Origin: Mesostigma viride | Lineage: Eukaryota > Streptophyta > Mesostigmatophyceae > Mesostigmatales > Mesostigmataceae | DNA length: 64,000 nucleotides | Direction: 5' to 3' | Assembly: GCA_009746045.1 (NCBI GenBank) | Contig: RPFO01000089.1 | Location: 172,043 to 236,042, forward strand | In this document: positions 1 to 9,428 of the stretch, one piece after another | How positions within the stretch are numbered: position 1 is the stretch's first letter | Layout of the letters: every line of letters begins with the position of its first letter | Program-made: the position numbers and the translations under genes | The notes under the pieces: generated by a model | Databases searched by the model: none | Told to the model about the DNA's origin: nothing | What the model saw: only the letters and a program-made list of their open reading frames with translations

Positions 1-24
1 ATGGACCAAAAACAAGAAATGTAT
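1..24 (+). repeat. 3' end of dispersed repeat A (fragment)
   Basis: The first 24 bases are identical to the right-hand end of two longer copies of the same repeat, which end near 1975 and 2530. What follows differs at each site, so this is taken as the terminus of a third copy whose body lies outside the window. Confidence 0.6.
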
Positions 25-406
25 ACGAAGATCTCGTTTTGAGATTCCATGATTCTGATTGGTTCCTTTCAGACTAAGGTTGAGGCAAGCTCGACAAGCA
101 CTTCGATATCAAGGACGTGGGGCCGCCATTGTTGATACATTGCTTTTGATCCATCATGGTATAATAAAGCTTGTCTTTGTTGTCCATCCTCAAAGAGCCC
201 TTTGATACTGTCTACTAGACTGCTTTCAGTTCCACAGAAGATGTCTAGGGCACAACTTGTCTTTGTGTCTACAAGGGGTGTGGTTCCTTATCAAATCACG
301 TGCTGTGGAATTTCCATCTCGACATTACTCAGTGGTATCCGTGCAGTCTATTTCTCAAGAAAGCAACCCAGGTAAAACGATCTTTCGTATTTCGGACTAT
401 GGATGA
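25..406. other. unassigned spacer, no gene recognised
   Basis: No coding, RNA or repeat signal was recognised here. The stretch separates the terminus of one copy of repeat A from the start of the next. Confidence 0.5.
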
Positions 407-1975
407 TTTGCTGAGCTGCGCTCATTTTATATATGACGCGTGGACGGGCTCAAAGGGGACCGACCTGCCGTAGGTAGCGTAAGACTAGCGCTTGTCACGA
501 GGGTACTGCACCGGCCGGCCCTTTTTGTGCCTAGGCTGAGTGTGGTTCCGGAGTGCAGGCCTAGGTAGCTTCTAACGTACGTCACTAGACCTTGTTACCT
601 GCGCCAGCCGCCAGGCGTGGCGCAACTGTGATTGGCAGTCAGTACACCTTGTACCTGCGCCAGCCGGCAGGCCTGCGTGGCGCAATGTGAATGATAGTCA
701 GTACTTAGAGTGGTGTAGGGGACGTAGGGAGGCCTCTTTTCAGCTTCGCAACTTGATCCCAGCATTTGCTGGCAAGGTCGGCTGGCCGCTATGGCGGCTG
801 CGCTGAATGTAAGACGATGCTATCGGCCTCTCCGGGCGTGGAGAGGCCTGGAATAAAATTCTTTATGTTCGCCACCCACCGTTACAGGCCACGGTAATGG
901 TTGTTGGGTGGGGGGCTCTACGTTTTGAGTAAAATGGTGTGATTTCCGGCGCTGGGCCCACTGACGATTCCCCTCTACCCCTGGGTGCGGCAAGCGGCTT
1001 CCTGACACTGGGGAAGCTGCGATTTTAGTCGGACAACGTCAGGGAAGGAGCCATACAGGCCAGGGCCAGCGGCTACGGTGGAAAGAATCACAGGTGGAGG
1101 CGAATCTGCCTTAAACGTGGAGATGGCTAGCGCGGGGTGCCAGGGTAGCCCATAACTGCCAGGAGCCTGACAGCGGACCCGATCTTTCGGCCTGTGGCCA
1201 GACGGGAGTTTCGGGGAGGATGCGGGGCTGGAGCGAATCTTGGTGGGAGGAGCGCGCTCTTCATCATTGCCCAGTTTTTCAGCAAAGAATGTTCGCCTGG
1301 CGGGGCTGAAATTCTTGCTGTTTTATCGCCTTGTTTTTATCCTGTATGATGCATTATAGGAAAAGCGATAAAGAGTTCGGTTCAGCCAGGGGGGCATATC
1401 TATGCCATAAAAAATTTCCTACAACAACACAAGCCCTGGTCAGGGCCTTGGCTAAGCAGTTTCCAAGCCAAGGCCTTGGTAGGGTAGAGGGCCTATCGCC
1501 ACAAAGGTTTCAATGCCGGGAAATCCCAGCCTCGGGGGTGGGGCTGGTGATGGGTCCTGGGCTTGTGAGAGACGGTCCGGGGGCGTAAGGCCTAATGAGC
1601 AGCCGCTGGAAACCGCCCCCCTAACGGGGGAACGACATGGGTGCCGCCCTGCGTCCGCCGGGAAACCGTAGCGGCCACACGGGGGCGGCAGTACAGCCGT
1701 GGCAGCGTGCAGGAGGGGGGCCATGGGCGGAAAGAAAATCGGCACCAAGGTTGGCGACAGCCTTGGTGGCCAAGAAGGAGGTGTGGGGGCAACACCTTGT
1801 GTTCGAGTATGCTGGGCCCCCAGCATGGTGCTACAATAACCAACTTGATAATGATGTGCACTGAGTTTGAAGGTGTGGTATAGGCTGTCCGTATAAAGCC
1901 TAGCACACAAAAATGTAAAATAAATGTTTCTCTTGGTGGGAAGGAACTCCAATGGACCAAAAACAAGAAATGTAT
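407..1975 (+). repeat. dispersed repeat A, long copy
   Basis: About 1.57 kb. The first ~345 bases recur almost exactly at 1976-2312, and the last ~185 bases recur at 2340-2530, so the two copies lie head to tail. No terminal inverted repeat, transposase, RT motif or long convincing ORF was seen; the short ORFs on both strands look incidental. A run TGGCGCAA flanked by CCTGCGCCAGCC occurs twice near 600-690. It could be a non-autonomous retroelement or DNA element. Function is unknown. Confidence 0.65.
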
Positions 1976-2530
1976 TTGCTGAGCTTCGCTCATTTTATAT
2001 ATGACGCGTGGACGGGCTCAAAGGGGACCGACCTGCCGTAGGTAGCGTAAGACTAGCGCTTGTCACGAGGGTACTGCACCGGCCGGCCCTTTTTGTGCCT
2101 AGGCTGAGTGTGGTTCCGGAGTGCAGGCCTAGGTAGCTTCTAACGTACGTCACTAGACCTTGTTACCTGCGCCAGCCGCCAGGCGTGGCGCAACTGTGAT
2201 TGGCAGTCAGTACACCTTGTACCTGCGCCAGCCGGCAGGCCTGCGTGGCGCAATGTGAATGATAGTCAGTACTTAGAGTGGTGTAGGGGACGTAGGGAGG
2301 CCTCTTTTCAGCTCCCACCCACCCACCCACGCTGCTAAGAGGGGCAACACCTTGTGTTCGAGTATGCTGGGCCCCCAGCATGGTGCTACAATAACCAACT
2401 TGATAATGATGTGCACTGAGTTTGAAGGTGTGGTATAGGCTGTCCGTATAAAGCCTAGCACACAAAAATGTAAAATAAATGTTTCTCTTGGTGGGAAGGA
2501 ACTCCAATGGACCAAAAACAAGAAATGTAT
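1976..2530 (+). repeat. dispersed repeat A, internally deleted copy
   Basis: This matches the 5' ~345 and 3' ~185 bases of the preceding long copy. About 1 kb of the middle is missing and replaced by a short CCCA-rich run near 2315-2330. The head-to-tail junction with the previous copy is clean to within two bases. The same 3' terminal sequence ends the fragment at position 1. Confidence 0.65.
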
Positions 2531-3042
2531 GTTGATGATCATTTTTAGTCGTTACAGTAAGTAATTATTCAGGCCTGCGCTGTGCGTGTCTGACCTAGCT
2601 TTCCATGGAAGAACGGCCGTTGTTGTGCGCCTGGGCGAGGGATTTACGAGGGCAAGGTACAGACTTGTGGCGAACGTATTGCACTATAAGTTCTTTCTTC
2701 TACACCGTTCGAAGTCTTTTGCGTTCTTTTGGGGCAGTTTCTGCCACTGAGCTAGCTCGCCGTTTCTTGCCGTCGTGTTGTGGCAATACCTGGCAGCTTT
2801 AGATTGTTTTCGTTGATGTTGTGGTCAGGAACGCTTCAGTCGCAGCCCATGGCTTCTCGGGAACGTTCAAGGGGTTACATAAAATGTGTTTTGGCAAGGA
2901 TGAACATTGTGCGTATGGAGGCTTCTTGTAGTGTGAGAGTGACGCACCCTTTCTTCGCAGCGGCATCACAGCACTCAGAAGCTGAACGGCCGCGAATGCT
3001 TTCTTTAGATTTTATCGTTCAAGGAAGGATGGTTATGGTGAT

Positions 3043-3047
3043 GGCCA
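3043..3047 (+). repeat. 5-bp target site duplication, left (GGCCA)
   Basis: GGCCA here is repeated at 3939-3943 on the other side of the palindromic element. The flanking sequence is continuous with related repeat copies when one GGCCA and the insert are removed. Confidence 0.8.
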
Positions 3048-3938
3048 AGTTATGTGAAATAGTGCTGGAACCTTTTTGCCGTTGGGGCAAATTGGTCCGG
3101 AACACTATTTTGCCCGGAATCACCACTTCCGAGCACCCAAGTTAATTCGGCCGAATTAACTTGGGTGCTCGGAAGTGGTGATTCCGGGCAAAATAGTGTT
3201 CCGGACCAATTTGCCCCAACGGCAAAAAGGTTCCAGCACTATTTCACCTAACTAAAACCTGGCCCCGTGGAGGGGGAGTCGAATAGACCTGCATGGAGAC
3301 AACCGCCTAGGCTAGTGCACGCAAATGATATTGCGCCGGAACTGTCTCTGGCAGGTTTCGAACCCCTGACCTCCAAGGTGCACAGGTCTTAGTTAGGTGA
3401 AATAGTGCCGGAACCTTTAATGCCGTTGGGGCAAATCGGTCCGGAACACTATTTTGCCCGGAATCACCACTTCCGAGCACCCAAGTTAATTCGGCCGAAT
3501 TAACTTGGGTGCTCGGAAGTGGTGATTCCGGGCAAAATAGTGTTCCGGACCGATTTGCCCCAACGGCAAAAAGGTTCCGGCACTATTTCACCTAACTAAG
3601 ACCTGTGCACCTTGGAGGTCAGGGGTTCGAAACCTGCCAGAGACAGTTCCGGCGCAATATCATTTGCGTGCACTAGCCTAGGCGGTTGTCTCCAGGTCTA
3701 TTCGACTCCCCCTCCACGCGGGGCCAGGTTTTAGTTAGGTGAAATAGTGCCGGAACCTTTTTGCCGTTGGGGCAAATCGGTCCGGAACACTATTTTGCCC
3801 GGAATCACCACTTCCGAGCACCCAAGTTAATTCGGCCGAATTAACTTGGGTGCTCGGAAGTGGTGATTCCGGGCAAAATAGTGTTCCGGACCGATTTGCC
3901 CCAACGGCAAAAAGGTTCCGGCACTATTTCACCTAACT
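3048..3938. mobile_element. palindromic alternating array P-S-P-S'-P (891 bp)
   Basis: Three ~206-bp near-perfect palindromes P lie at 3048-3253, 3391-3597 and 3733-3938. Each is centred on a GGCC and has ends AGTTAGGTGAAATAGTGC and its complement. Between them are spacer S (3254-3390) and the same spacer inverted, S' (3598-3732). The whole insert is therefore symmetric about ~3494. It is flanked by the 5-bp duplication GGCCA. No ORF. S' carries GGTTCGAAACC, a perfect match to the RNA polymerase III B-box consensus, and ends with a tRNA-3'-end-like run closing in GGGGCCA. It could be a foldback transposon, a TRIM-like element with palindromic LTRs, or a concatemer of a hairpin-ended unit. The structure is certain; the class is not. 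Confidence 0.85.
3598..3732 (+). promoter_or_regulatory. tRNA-like spacer with B-box (inverted copy at 3254-3390)
   Basis: Contains GGTTCGAAACC near 3624-3634 within a T-arm-like context, followed by GACAGTTCCG. The spacer in the unrelated-looking array at 60594-61708 has the same GGTTCGAAACCT followed by GACAGTGCCG. No convincing A-box at the usual spacing was seen, so promoter activity is inference. Confidence 0.45.
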
Positions 3939-3943
3939 GGCCA
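3939..3943 (+). repeat. 5-bp target site duplication, right (GGCCA)
   Basis: Matches GGCCA at 3043-3047 and closes the insertion of the palindromic array. Confidence 0.8.
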
Positions 3944-4046
3944 TACTGGAGATATTGCATTTGTGTGACTGCATGTAGATAGCTGCCAATATTGGTTTAT
4001 TTGAGCTTTCCCATGTTATGATGATGTGACAACAGACTATACATAA

Positions 4047-4167
4047 TTTGAAAAGCACTGAAGAGGTTATTGCTTAGCCTTTGTTTGAAAAGCACTGAGG
4101 AGGTTATAGCTTAGCCTATTTGAAAAGCACTGAAGAGGTTATTGCTTAGCCTATGTTTGAAAAGCAT
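4047..4167 (+). repeat. 35-bp minisatellite, ~3.4 copies
   Basis: The unit begins TTTGAAAAGCACTGA and ends GGTTATTGCTTAGCCTA. It repeats three times with one or two substitutions, and a fourth partial copy ends in the following sequence. Non-coding. Confidence 0.8.
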
Positions 4168-4255
4168 GTGTGGTCCTGCAGTGGGAATTTTTTCCCCATA
4201 TGTGATCCTCTTTTTGCCTTTTTGGCTCTTCCAGTTTCGAGCTAAAAAGTGGGGG

Positions 4256-4356
4256 GGATATATAGTGGATCACACACATGATCGAGTGCTCTATATTTGC
4301 TGTGGATATGTCTTCCAAGTGATAGTCCAGGACATAATGGCACGCAAACGCGACAG
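4256..4356 (+). repeat. short direct repeat, copy 1 (second copy at 4719-4818 plus 7587-7608)
   Basis: About 100 bp, starting near GATATATAGTGGATCACACA and ending ACGCAAACGCGACAG. It recurs at 4719-4818 and continues after the gag-only retroelement at 7587. The intact first copy shows that the retroelement split the second copy. The nature of the repeat is unknown. Confidence 0.7.
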
Positions 4357-4818
4357 CTGTCGCGTCCGTGATCATTTACGTCCGTGCACTCGAGAAACGG
4401 CTGTTCACCGAATCATTTACGTCCGGTTCAGTTCCGTTGGTTTGGTTCTGCGGTAGCCGTTTGGCTTGGATTTGTTCAAGGCTACTGGGCACCGGCCGGT
4501 GTGAAGCGCCGCGCCGGATGCTAGTCGTACCCAACTCTACGACGCTCAATGTGGCTGAATATTTACTTTTGTAGTATGTTCAGTCTACCGTTGGTAGATA
4601 TCGGACGGCACAGTCATTATGTCATGATGACTGCTCAAGCGTCGCGCGTAATCATTATTGTATTGCTGCCGTGCAGACTGTTTTGATTGATGCGCACACG
4701 CCTCGCTCATAGCCTGAGCTAGATATAGTGGATCACACACAGTGAGTGCTCTATTGCTGTGGATATGTCTGCCAAGTGGACATGTCTTCCAAGTGATAGT
4801 CCAGGACATAATGGCACG

Positions 4819-5562
4819 TGTCAGAAACCGGGGCTCGGAGGAAAGATCTTTTGCCTGTTATGACCCAGATATTGCACAAGTGTATGGAAAAGACTTCTTG
4901 TATTAAAATACGTTTACTGAGAGTGGAAAACACGGTGCGGCCAACACTGGGCGCAGTCTGCCATAGCCAACACTGGGCCAGGGCAAATGACAATGCCAAC
5001 ACTGGGCAGGGTCACACGACCAACACTGGGTCGGGGCCACACACGGCTCGGCAAGCAAACAACTCTAGGCACACAAAGTAGTGGCGGCTAATGCATTATG
5101 CACCGTTGATTTACATCTGACGGCACTGCAGCTTAGCGTCTCTACAACCACGGAAAGAACACTAGATAATAACGACTTTGCAGCCTGTAATCTATTGTCC
5201 ACATCATGGTACATTGTGTGTGTGGTCTGATAGGCTCAAAGTCCTATCGCCTCCAGGGCGGCACCACAAACTGCGGACCTGATCTGATCCGGAGAGAGCC
5301 GATGTAAATTACGGCACCTGTAACGGTGCTGACAGGTAACGCTTGCTGTATTCCGAGCAACATCATTCGGATTTTAGTACACTCAAACATTGTATATGAT
5401 ATTAAACTAGTCAACGACCTGTGGGTGCAATTAATAGGGATGCAAACCCAACAACAAGTCGTGTAAATAAACACCTAGCTGACGACGTCAATTTTCCCCG
5501 CATATAATGCGTGATAACATAATGCGTGACAAAAGTAGAGAAACATCGCTAGATATTTGACA
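4819..5562 (-). repeat. 3' LTR of the gag-only copia element
   Basis: 744 bp, bounded TGTCA...TGACA in element orientation. It is directly preceded by a G-rich polypurine tract (5563-5575 on the minus strand). It differs from the partner LTR at about one position (near 4960 versus 6984). Confidence 0.9.
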
Positions 5563-5592
5563 CACCCCCATACTGCATGTCACGTATTCCGG

Positions 5593-6480
5593 CTACTCAA
5601 TGAAAAAACCAGCAGGAACATCTGCCACGTCGTCAGCCAGTGGCTCGCCGTCCATGGTGAAGTGCGCCTCAGGTTTCTTGGACTTGTTCTCCGCCTTCTT
5701 GGACCAGCAGCGATCCTCAGTGTGACCGGTACGGTGGCAGTGCTTGCAGGTCAGCACTTTCCCAACCTTGGTGAGGAAGACTGATTCGTCGATAGTACCC
5801 GCACAGTGGGGGCAGGCAGCAGTATGATACACTGGTGCACTGGAATCTGAGCTGCCAGCTTGGGCCGCGCGGTGCACACGCAGATGGTCGTCCACTTTCA
5901 GGACGGCGGTCTTGTAGTCTTTCCACGTCAAGTCGGGGGGAAGGTTGTACGCCGCCAGGACGGGGCCATACTGGGCAGGAAGTCTGCGGCGGTGTGATGT
6001 CACCAGGATGGAATCATGGAGTTTATTGTTGCTTAATTTATTATATTGCAGGTACAATCGTTCGGTGAGATTGACATTTGCAGGAACAGAATCCATGGGA
6101 ATCTGCTCAGCTGACAGCAGTTCCTCAAGTGTCGCGGCCTGATGGGTGGATGTCGTTTCGTCACGTCCATAGACGTCAACCAGGACGGTCCACGCCTCGT
6201 GCATATACTTGTTGGGGGCCGTAGCGGCATGCAGTAGTAGCGCGTTGCCGTCGAGGCCAGCAATCAGGGCAGCGTAACCAATTTTTTGCTGCTTTACCAC
6301 GATCGGATCCTTTCCAGCTAGTACATCTGAATATCCGAGGGCGTCGAATTGCCCTTCCGCCTTGATTCGGAATCCGGTGAATTTCTTGGGGTCGCTCCCA
6401 TCAAAGTTGAGATTCTTGAGAGCACTAAGAACGCTGCTCTCCTTGACTTCTCGTGCCACAGCTGGCGCACCTCCCGACAT
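5593..6480 (-). CDS. gag: copia-type Gag polyprotein with CCHC knuckle
   Basis: 295 residues from an ATG at 6480. Residues ~20-190 resemble the gag domain of Ty1/copia elements (UBN2-like), with the helical, Lys-rich N-terminus and the typical run ending in a W/Y-rich segment. Near residue 245 there is a zinc knuckle, CKHCHRTGHTEDRC, matching C-x2-C-x4-H-x4-C, which would bind the RNA genome. The gene stops only ~30 bp before the polypurine tract and LTR, leaving no room for pol. The reading frame is intact, consistent with a young element. It should package element RNA in cytoplasmic particles, with enzymes supplied in trans (inference). Confidence 0.85.
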   Translation of the reverse strand: MSGGAPAVAREVKESSVLSALKNLNFDGSDPKKFTGFRIKAEGQFDALGYSDVLAGKDPIVVKQQKIGYAALIAGLDGNALLLHAATAPNKYMHEAWTVLVDVYGRDETTSTHQAATLEELLSAEQIPMDSVPANVNLTERLYLQYNKLSNNKLHDSILVTSHRRRLPAQYGPVLAAYNLPPDLTWKDYKTAVLKVDDHLRVHRAAQAGSSDSSAPVYHTAACPHCAGTIDESVFLTKVGKVLTCKHCHRTGHTEDRCWSKKAENKSKKPEAHFTMDGEPLADDVADVPAGFFIE

Positions 6481-6826
6481 GTTCTTGATTGCGTTGGAGA
6501 TTTGTAATGTGAAGTAAAGTGTGATTTAATCTCTCCAGAGATACTGCGTTGTTGTCGAGCAGATCCTGTAGATTTCTGATTGAAAAGTCTGGAAGTTCGC
6601 TGAAACACACACAGTTGAAAAATTCTTGTCGAATGCCACGCAGGAGCCAGCGGCAGTAGGCAGATTCAGGAAACACGCCCGGGAAGATGTCTTCAACTTG
6701 GGCAAAAAGCAGATTTGCTCTTGCGAGGTAGTCTGGGCAAGATTCTTCGGGAAATTGAAAAAGCTCAATTCCAGATCTCAGGTTGCGGTCGTTGGGAATT
6801 GGAAAATATGGGTTCATAGGCATCAC
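6425..6826 (-). CDS. small ORF upstream of and overlapping gag
   Basis: 133 residues from an ATG only ~16 bp downstream of the 5' LTR, overlapping the start of gag in another frame. It has a hydrophobic/aromatic middle (GIELFQFPEESCPDY region) and no recognised domain. It may be a relic N-terminal gag segment separated by a frameshift, or a leader ORF that lowers gag translation. Low certainty that it is expressed. Confidence 0.35.
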   Translation of the reverse strand: MMPMNPYFPIPNDRNLRSGIELFQFPEESCPDYLARANLLFAQVEDIFPGVFPESAYCRWLLRGIRQEFFNCVCFSELPDFSIRNLQDLLDNNAVSLERLNHTLLHITNLQRNQEHVGRCASCGTRSQGEQRS

Positions 6827-6842
6827 TCGCTACTCGATACCA
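6826..6842 (-). promoter_or_regulatory. primer binding site next to 5' LTR
   Basis: Immediately inside the 5' LTR the minus strand reads TGGTATCGAGTAGCGAG. TGGTATC is the start of the usual copia primer site, complementary to the 3' end of initiator methionine tRNA. It supports reverse transcription from this element. Confidence 0.7.
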
Positions 6843-7586
6843 TGTCAGAAACCGGGGCTCGGAGGAAAGATCTTTTGCCTGTTATGACCCAGATATTGCA
6901 CAAGTGTATGGAAAAGACTTCTTGTATTAAAATACGTTTACTGAGAGTGGAAAACACGGTGCGGCCAACACTGGGCGCAGTCTACCATAGCCAACACTGG
7001 GCCAGGGCAAATGACAATGCCAACACTGGGCAGGGTCACACGACCAACACTGGGTCGGGGCCACACACGGCTCGGCAAGCAAACAACTCTAGGCACACAA
7101 AGTAGTGGCGGCTAATGCATTATGCACCGTTGATTTACATCTGACGGCACTGCAGCTTAGCGTCTCTACAACCACGGAAAGAACACTAGATAATAACGAC
7201 TTTGCAGCCTGTAATCTATTGTCCACATCATGGTACATTGTGTGTGTGGTCTGATAGGCTCAAAGTCCTATCGCCTCCAGGGCGGCACCACAAACTGCGG
7301 ACCTGATCTGATCCGGAGAGAGCCGATGTAAATTACGGCACCTGTAACGGTGCTGACAGGTAACGCTTGCTGTATTCCGAGCAACATCATTCGGATTTTA
7401 GTACACTCAAACATTGTATATGATATTAAACTAGTCAACGACCTGTGGGTGCAATTAATAGGGATGCAAACCCAACAACAAGTCGTGTAAATAAACACCT
7501 AGCTGACGACGTCAATTTTCCCCGCATATAATGCGTGATAACATAATGCGTGACAAAAGTAGAGAAACATCGCTAGATATTTGACA
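6843..7586 (-). repeat. 5' LTR of the gag-only copia element
   Basis: 744 bp partner of 4819-5562, with TGTCA and TGACA ends. It is flanked outside by the duplication GCACG at 7587-7591. Contains repeated CCAACACTGGG motifs (also in the other LTR), possibly regulatory. Confidence 0.9.
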
Positions 7587-7912
7587 GCACGCAAACGCGA
7601 CAGTGCTCATAAATGAAACCCATCAACTTGAGCAGTTTTGTCAACGTTGTGCGTCAACGTTGTGTGTCAACGTTGTGCGTGGCACGTGCGCAGCCGCAGG
7701 GGGGGGAAGGACTTCGGCCCCGTACAGCCATGTGGTGCCGGCGACAGGAGTTTACCCTCCAATGCAGCCCGTTGGAGAGGCATTAATTCACGTTGGCAAA
7801 TACTGCAACAACGGTCGTCATCAGCTCGGACCAATAGAGCGCCTCATCTCGCGCTTCACGGTCACTGAGGACAAGGCAAATGAAGCCATAGCTGCCCGCC
7901 GGCCCTCAGAGC
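7587..7912. other. unassigned sequence upstream of gypsy integrase
   Basis: Starts with the tail of the short direct repeat described at 4256-4356 and has three copies of a GTCAACGTTGTG motif at ~7640-7680. No gypsy RT or RNase H could be recognised. The gypsy element therefore appears 5' truncated near 7910. Confidence 0.5.
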
Positions 7913-8941
7913 ATGGACGGCTACCCAGCCAAGTTTCAAAACGGGTTCCTTTACGTGAATGTCAGTGGCCAGGCGGCCCGTCAAGACTCATGGCGCTTGT
8001 ATGTCCCCCAAATATGCCGCGCCGAGGTATCATTTGAGTTACATGACTCCGTCTTGGGGGGACACCAAGGCCAGGATAGGCTGTTAGCGAGGGCCCGGAG
8101 GTCCTACTATTGGCCTAAGATGGCTCGTGATGTGCGGGAGTATGTCAGTACCTGTGACAGCTGCCAGCACATGAAGCCACGGAATACGGGCAAACAGGGC
8201 GTTCCAAAGGAAATTCCAGACCCCATGTTCCCTTGGGACTCGGTGATGATGGATTTCATTGGGCCCTTGCCAGAGACCAAGGCGGGCAATGCTCAGATCC
8301 TGGTAGTGGTGGACCGGCTCACGCGGAGATGCCATTTAATCCCCTGCAAGGCCACCTTGACGGCTGAAGAGTGTGCCCACTTGTTCCTAAATAATGTGTT
8401 CCGGCTCCATGGCATGCCCCGACAATTTATCACCGACAAAGACAAACTGTTCACGTCAAAATTTTGGACCTCATTCTTTCAGGTCGTCGGGACTAAGTTG
8501 TCTATGGGTACGGCCCATCACAGTAGCTCTTCTCACATGGTGGAGAGAGTGAATCGTGTGGTTGAAGAGGCACTGCGGCACTACCTGGATCGAGCTACTG
8601 TAGACGGGAAGAATTGGGACGAAGTGCTGGGATTCATTGAGTTTTCACTCAATAATGCCCCCCATTCTGCCCACGGGTATACCCCGTTCTTTCTTGATAC
8701 AGGCAGGCATCCCCTTACACCCACCGATCTCTTGACCGCCCCTGGCAGCCATCACCACGACAACGGAGCTACTACGCTCCACAGTCGCAGGGGCGCGGGA
8801 GCTGGTACAACGGATGGTGCAAGCTCATTCCAGTGCCATAAGTGGCCTACGTCAGGCGCGTGCCAAGTACATGGCGCGAGTCCAAAGTACCCTAGCTGGA
8901 CGGGCGCACCCCTGCAATCGAAGCAGGTGACTTGGTTTTAA
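7913..8941 (+). pseudogene. pol: Ty3/gypsy integrase, truncated pol
   Basis: The open frame encodes a gypsy-type integrase. An H2C2 zinc-binding region ends in CDSC near residue 80. The catalytic core has D in VMMDFIGPLP, D in FITDKDKLF and E in HMVERVNRVVEE, the D-D-E triad that inserts cDNA into host DNA. RT and RNase H, which should precede it, are absent. The frame ends at a TAA at 8939-8941, inside what should be one continuous C-terminal region, so the copy is defective. The first codon of the frame is not a credible start; the gene is 5' truncated. Confidence 0.85.
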
Positions 8942-9391
8942 TTGAGGGCCCCCACCAAGGCCGCTCAGTTCTCGCACAAGTTCGAGGACAGCCTGAAGGT
9001 CAAGCTCCGCCCCTTATTCCTTGGACCGTATCTGGTGGAGAAGGTGTTCAATGAGGTGATGGTGTCTGTCGCCATCCCGGACTCGTGGCAGCTGAAGTCC
9101 AATGTTTTCCACGTTGACCAGCTTAAGCTTTACCGCAAGAGCACCTTCCCAGGTCGTGTCATGGCACCCGCCCCCTTGGAGTTCAACCCCGAGACGGGCG
9201 AACCCGAGGATGAGGTGCCGAGGACATTGTAGCCCACCGCAATCGAGGCCGCCGCCGCGAGTACCTCCTTAACCCATGGGTTAAGTGGAAGTTCTCCCAA
9301 ACAGAGCTAGAGCACTCATGGGTAGCTGAGGCTGGACTCACGGGCTGTGCACGCTTGCTACAGGAGTATAAAGCCCAGGCAGGGTTGGCAT
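8942..9391 (+). pseudogene. gypsy integrase C-terminal domain and chromodomain, frameshifted
   Basis: The first ~85 codons (8942-9200) match the SH3-like integrase tail: LGPYLVEKV and NVFHVDQLKLY are typical. A one-base shift near 9205 moves the following chromodomain to another frame, where EYLLNPWVKWKFSQTELEHS (to ~9340) carries the Y-L...W-x-W pattern. It then stops at 9391. A chromodomain after integrase defines chromoviruses and directs insertion to marked chromatin (family knowledge). Stop and frameshift together show this copy is dead. Confidence 0.75.
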
Positions 9392-9428
9392 AATTCCGGC
9401 CCTTCTCCTACCTCTTGCGTAATGCTCC

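Larger units (their letters stand above)
2540..4035 (+). mobile_element. Kolobok-like element fragment (5' region), interrupted
   Basis: Sequence 2540-3042 resumed at 3944-4035 matches the reverse complement of the 5' part of the TTAA-flanked element at 42714-45352 (about 44.38-44.95 kb) and of the fragment at 53690-54778. A GTAAGT...CAG tract at ~2550-2572 looks like a small intron in the family sequence. The fragment lacks both element ends. It is split at 3043 by the palindromic element 3048-3938; removing that insertion restores the match, which dates the palindrome as the later event. No intact protein is encoded. Confidence 0.7.
4819..7586 (-). mobile_element. gag-only Ty1/copia LTR retrotransposon (TR-GAG type)
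   Basis: Two 744-bp LTRs (4819-5562 and 6843-7586) that I could distinguish by one base bound 1.28 kb of internal sequence on the minus strand. LTRs begin TGTCA and end TGACA. A 5-bp duplication GCACG flanks the element (4814-4818 and 7587-7591). The internal region has a primer site, a gag gene and a polypurine tract but no protease, integrase, RT or RNase H. The near identity of the LTRs points to recent insertion, and mobilisation would need pol from another copia element. Confidence 0.9.

Noticed and set aside
820-1008. Short ORFs in repeat A (1331-1588, 1452-1952 and others)
   Set aside because: Overlapping on both strands, no shared protein motifs, and interrupted or absent in the second copy.
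3598-3732. A functional tRNA gene
   Set aside because: There is a good B-box but no complete cloverleaf: 5' acceptor strand, D-arm and anticodon arm could not be paired.
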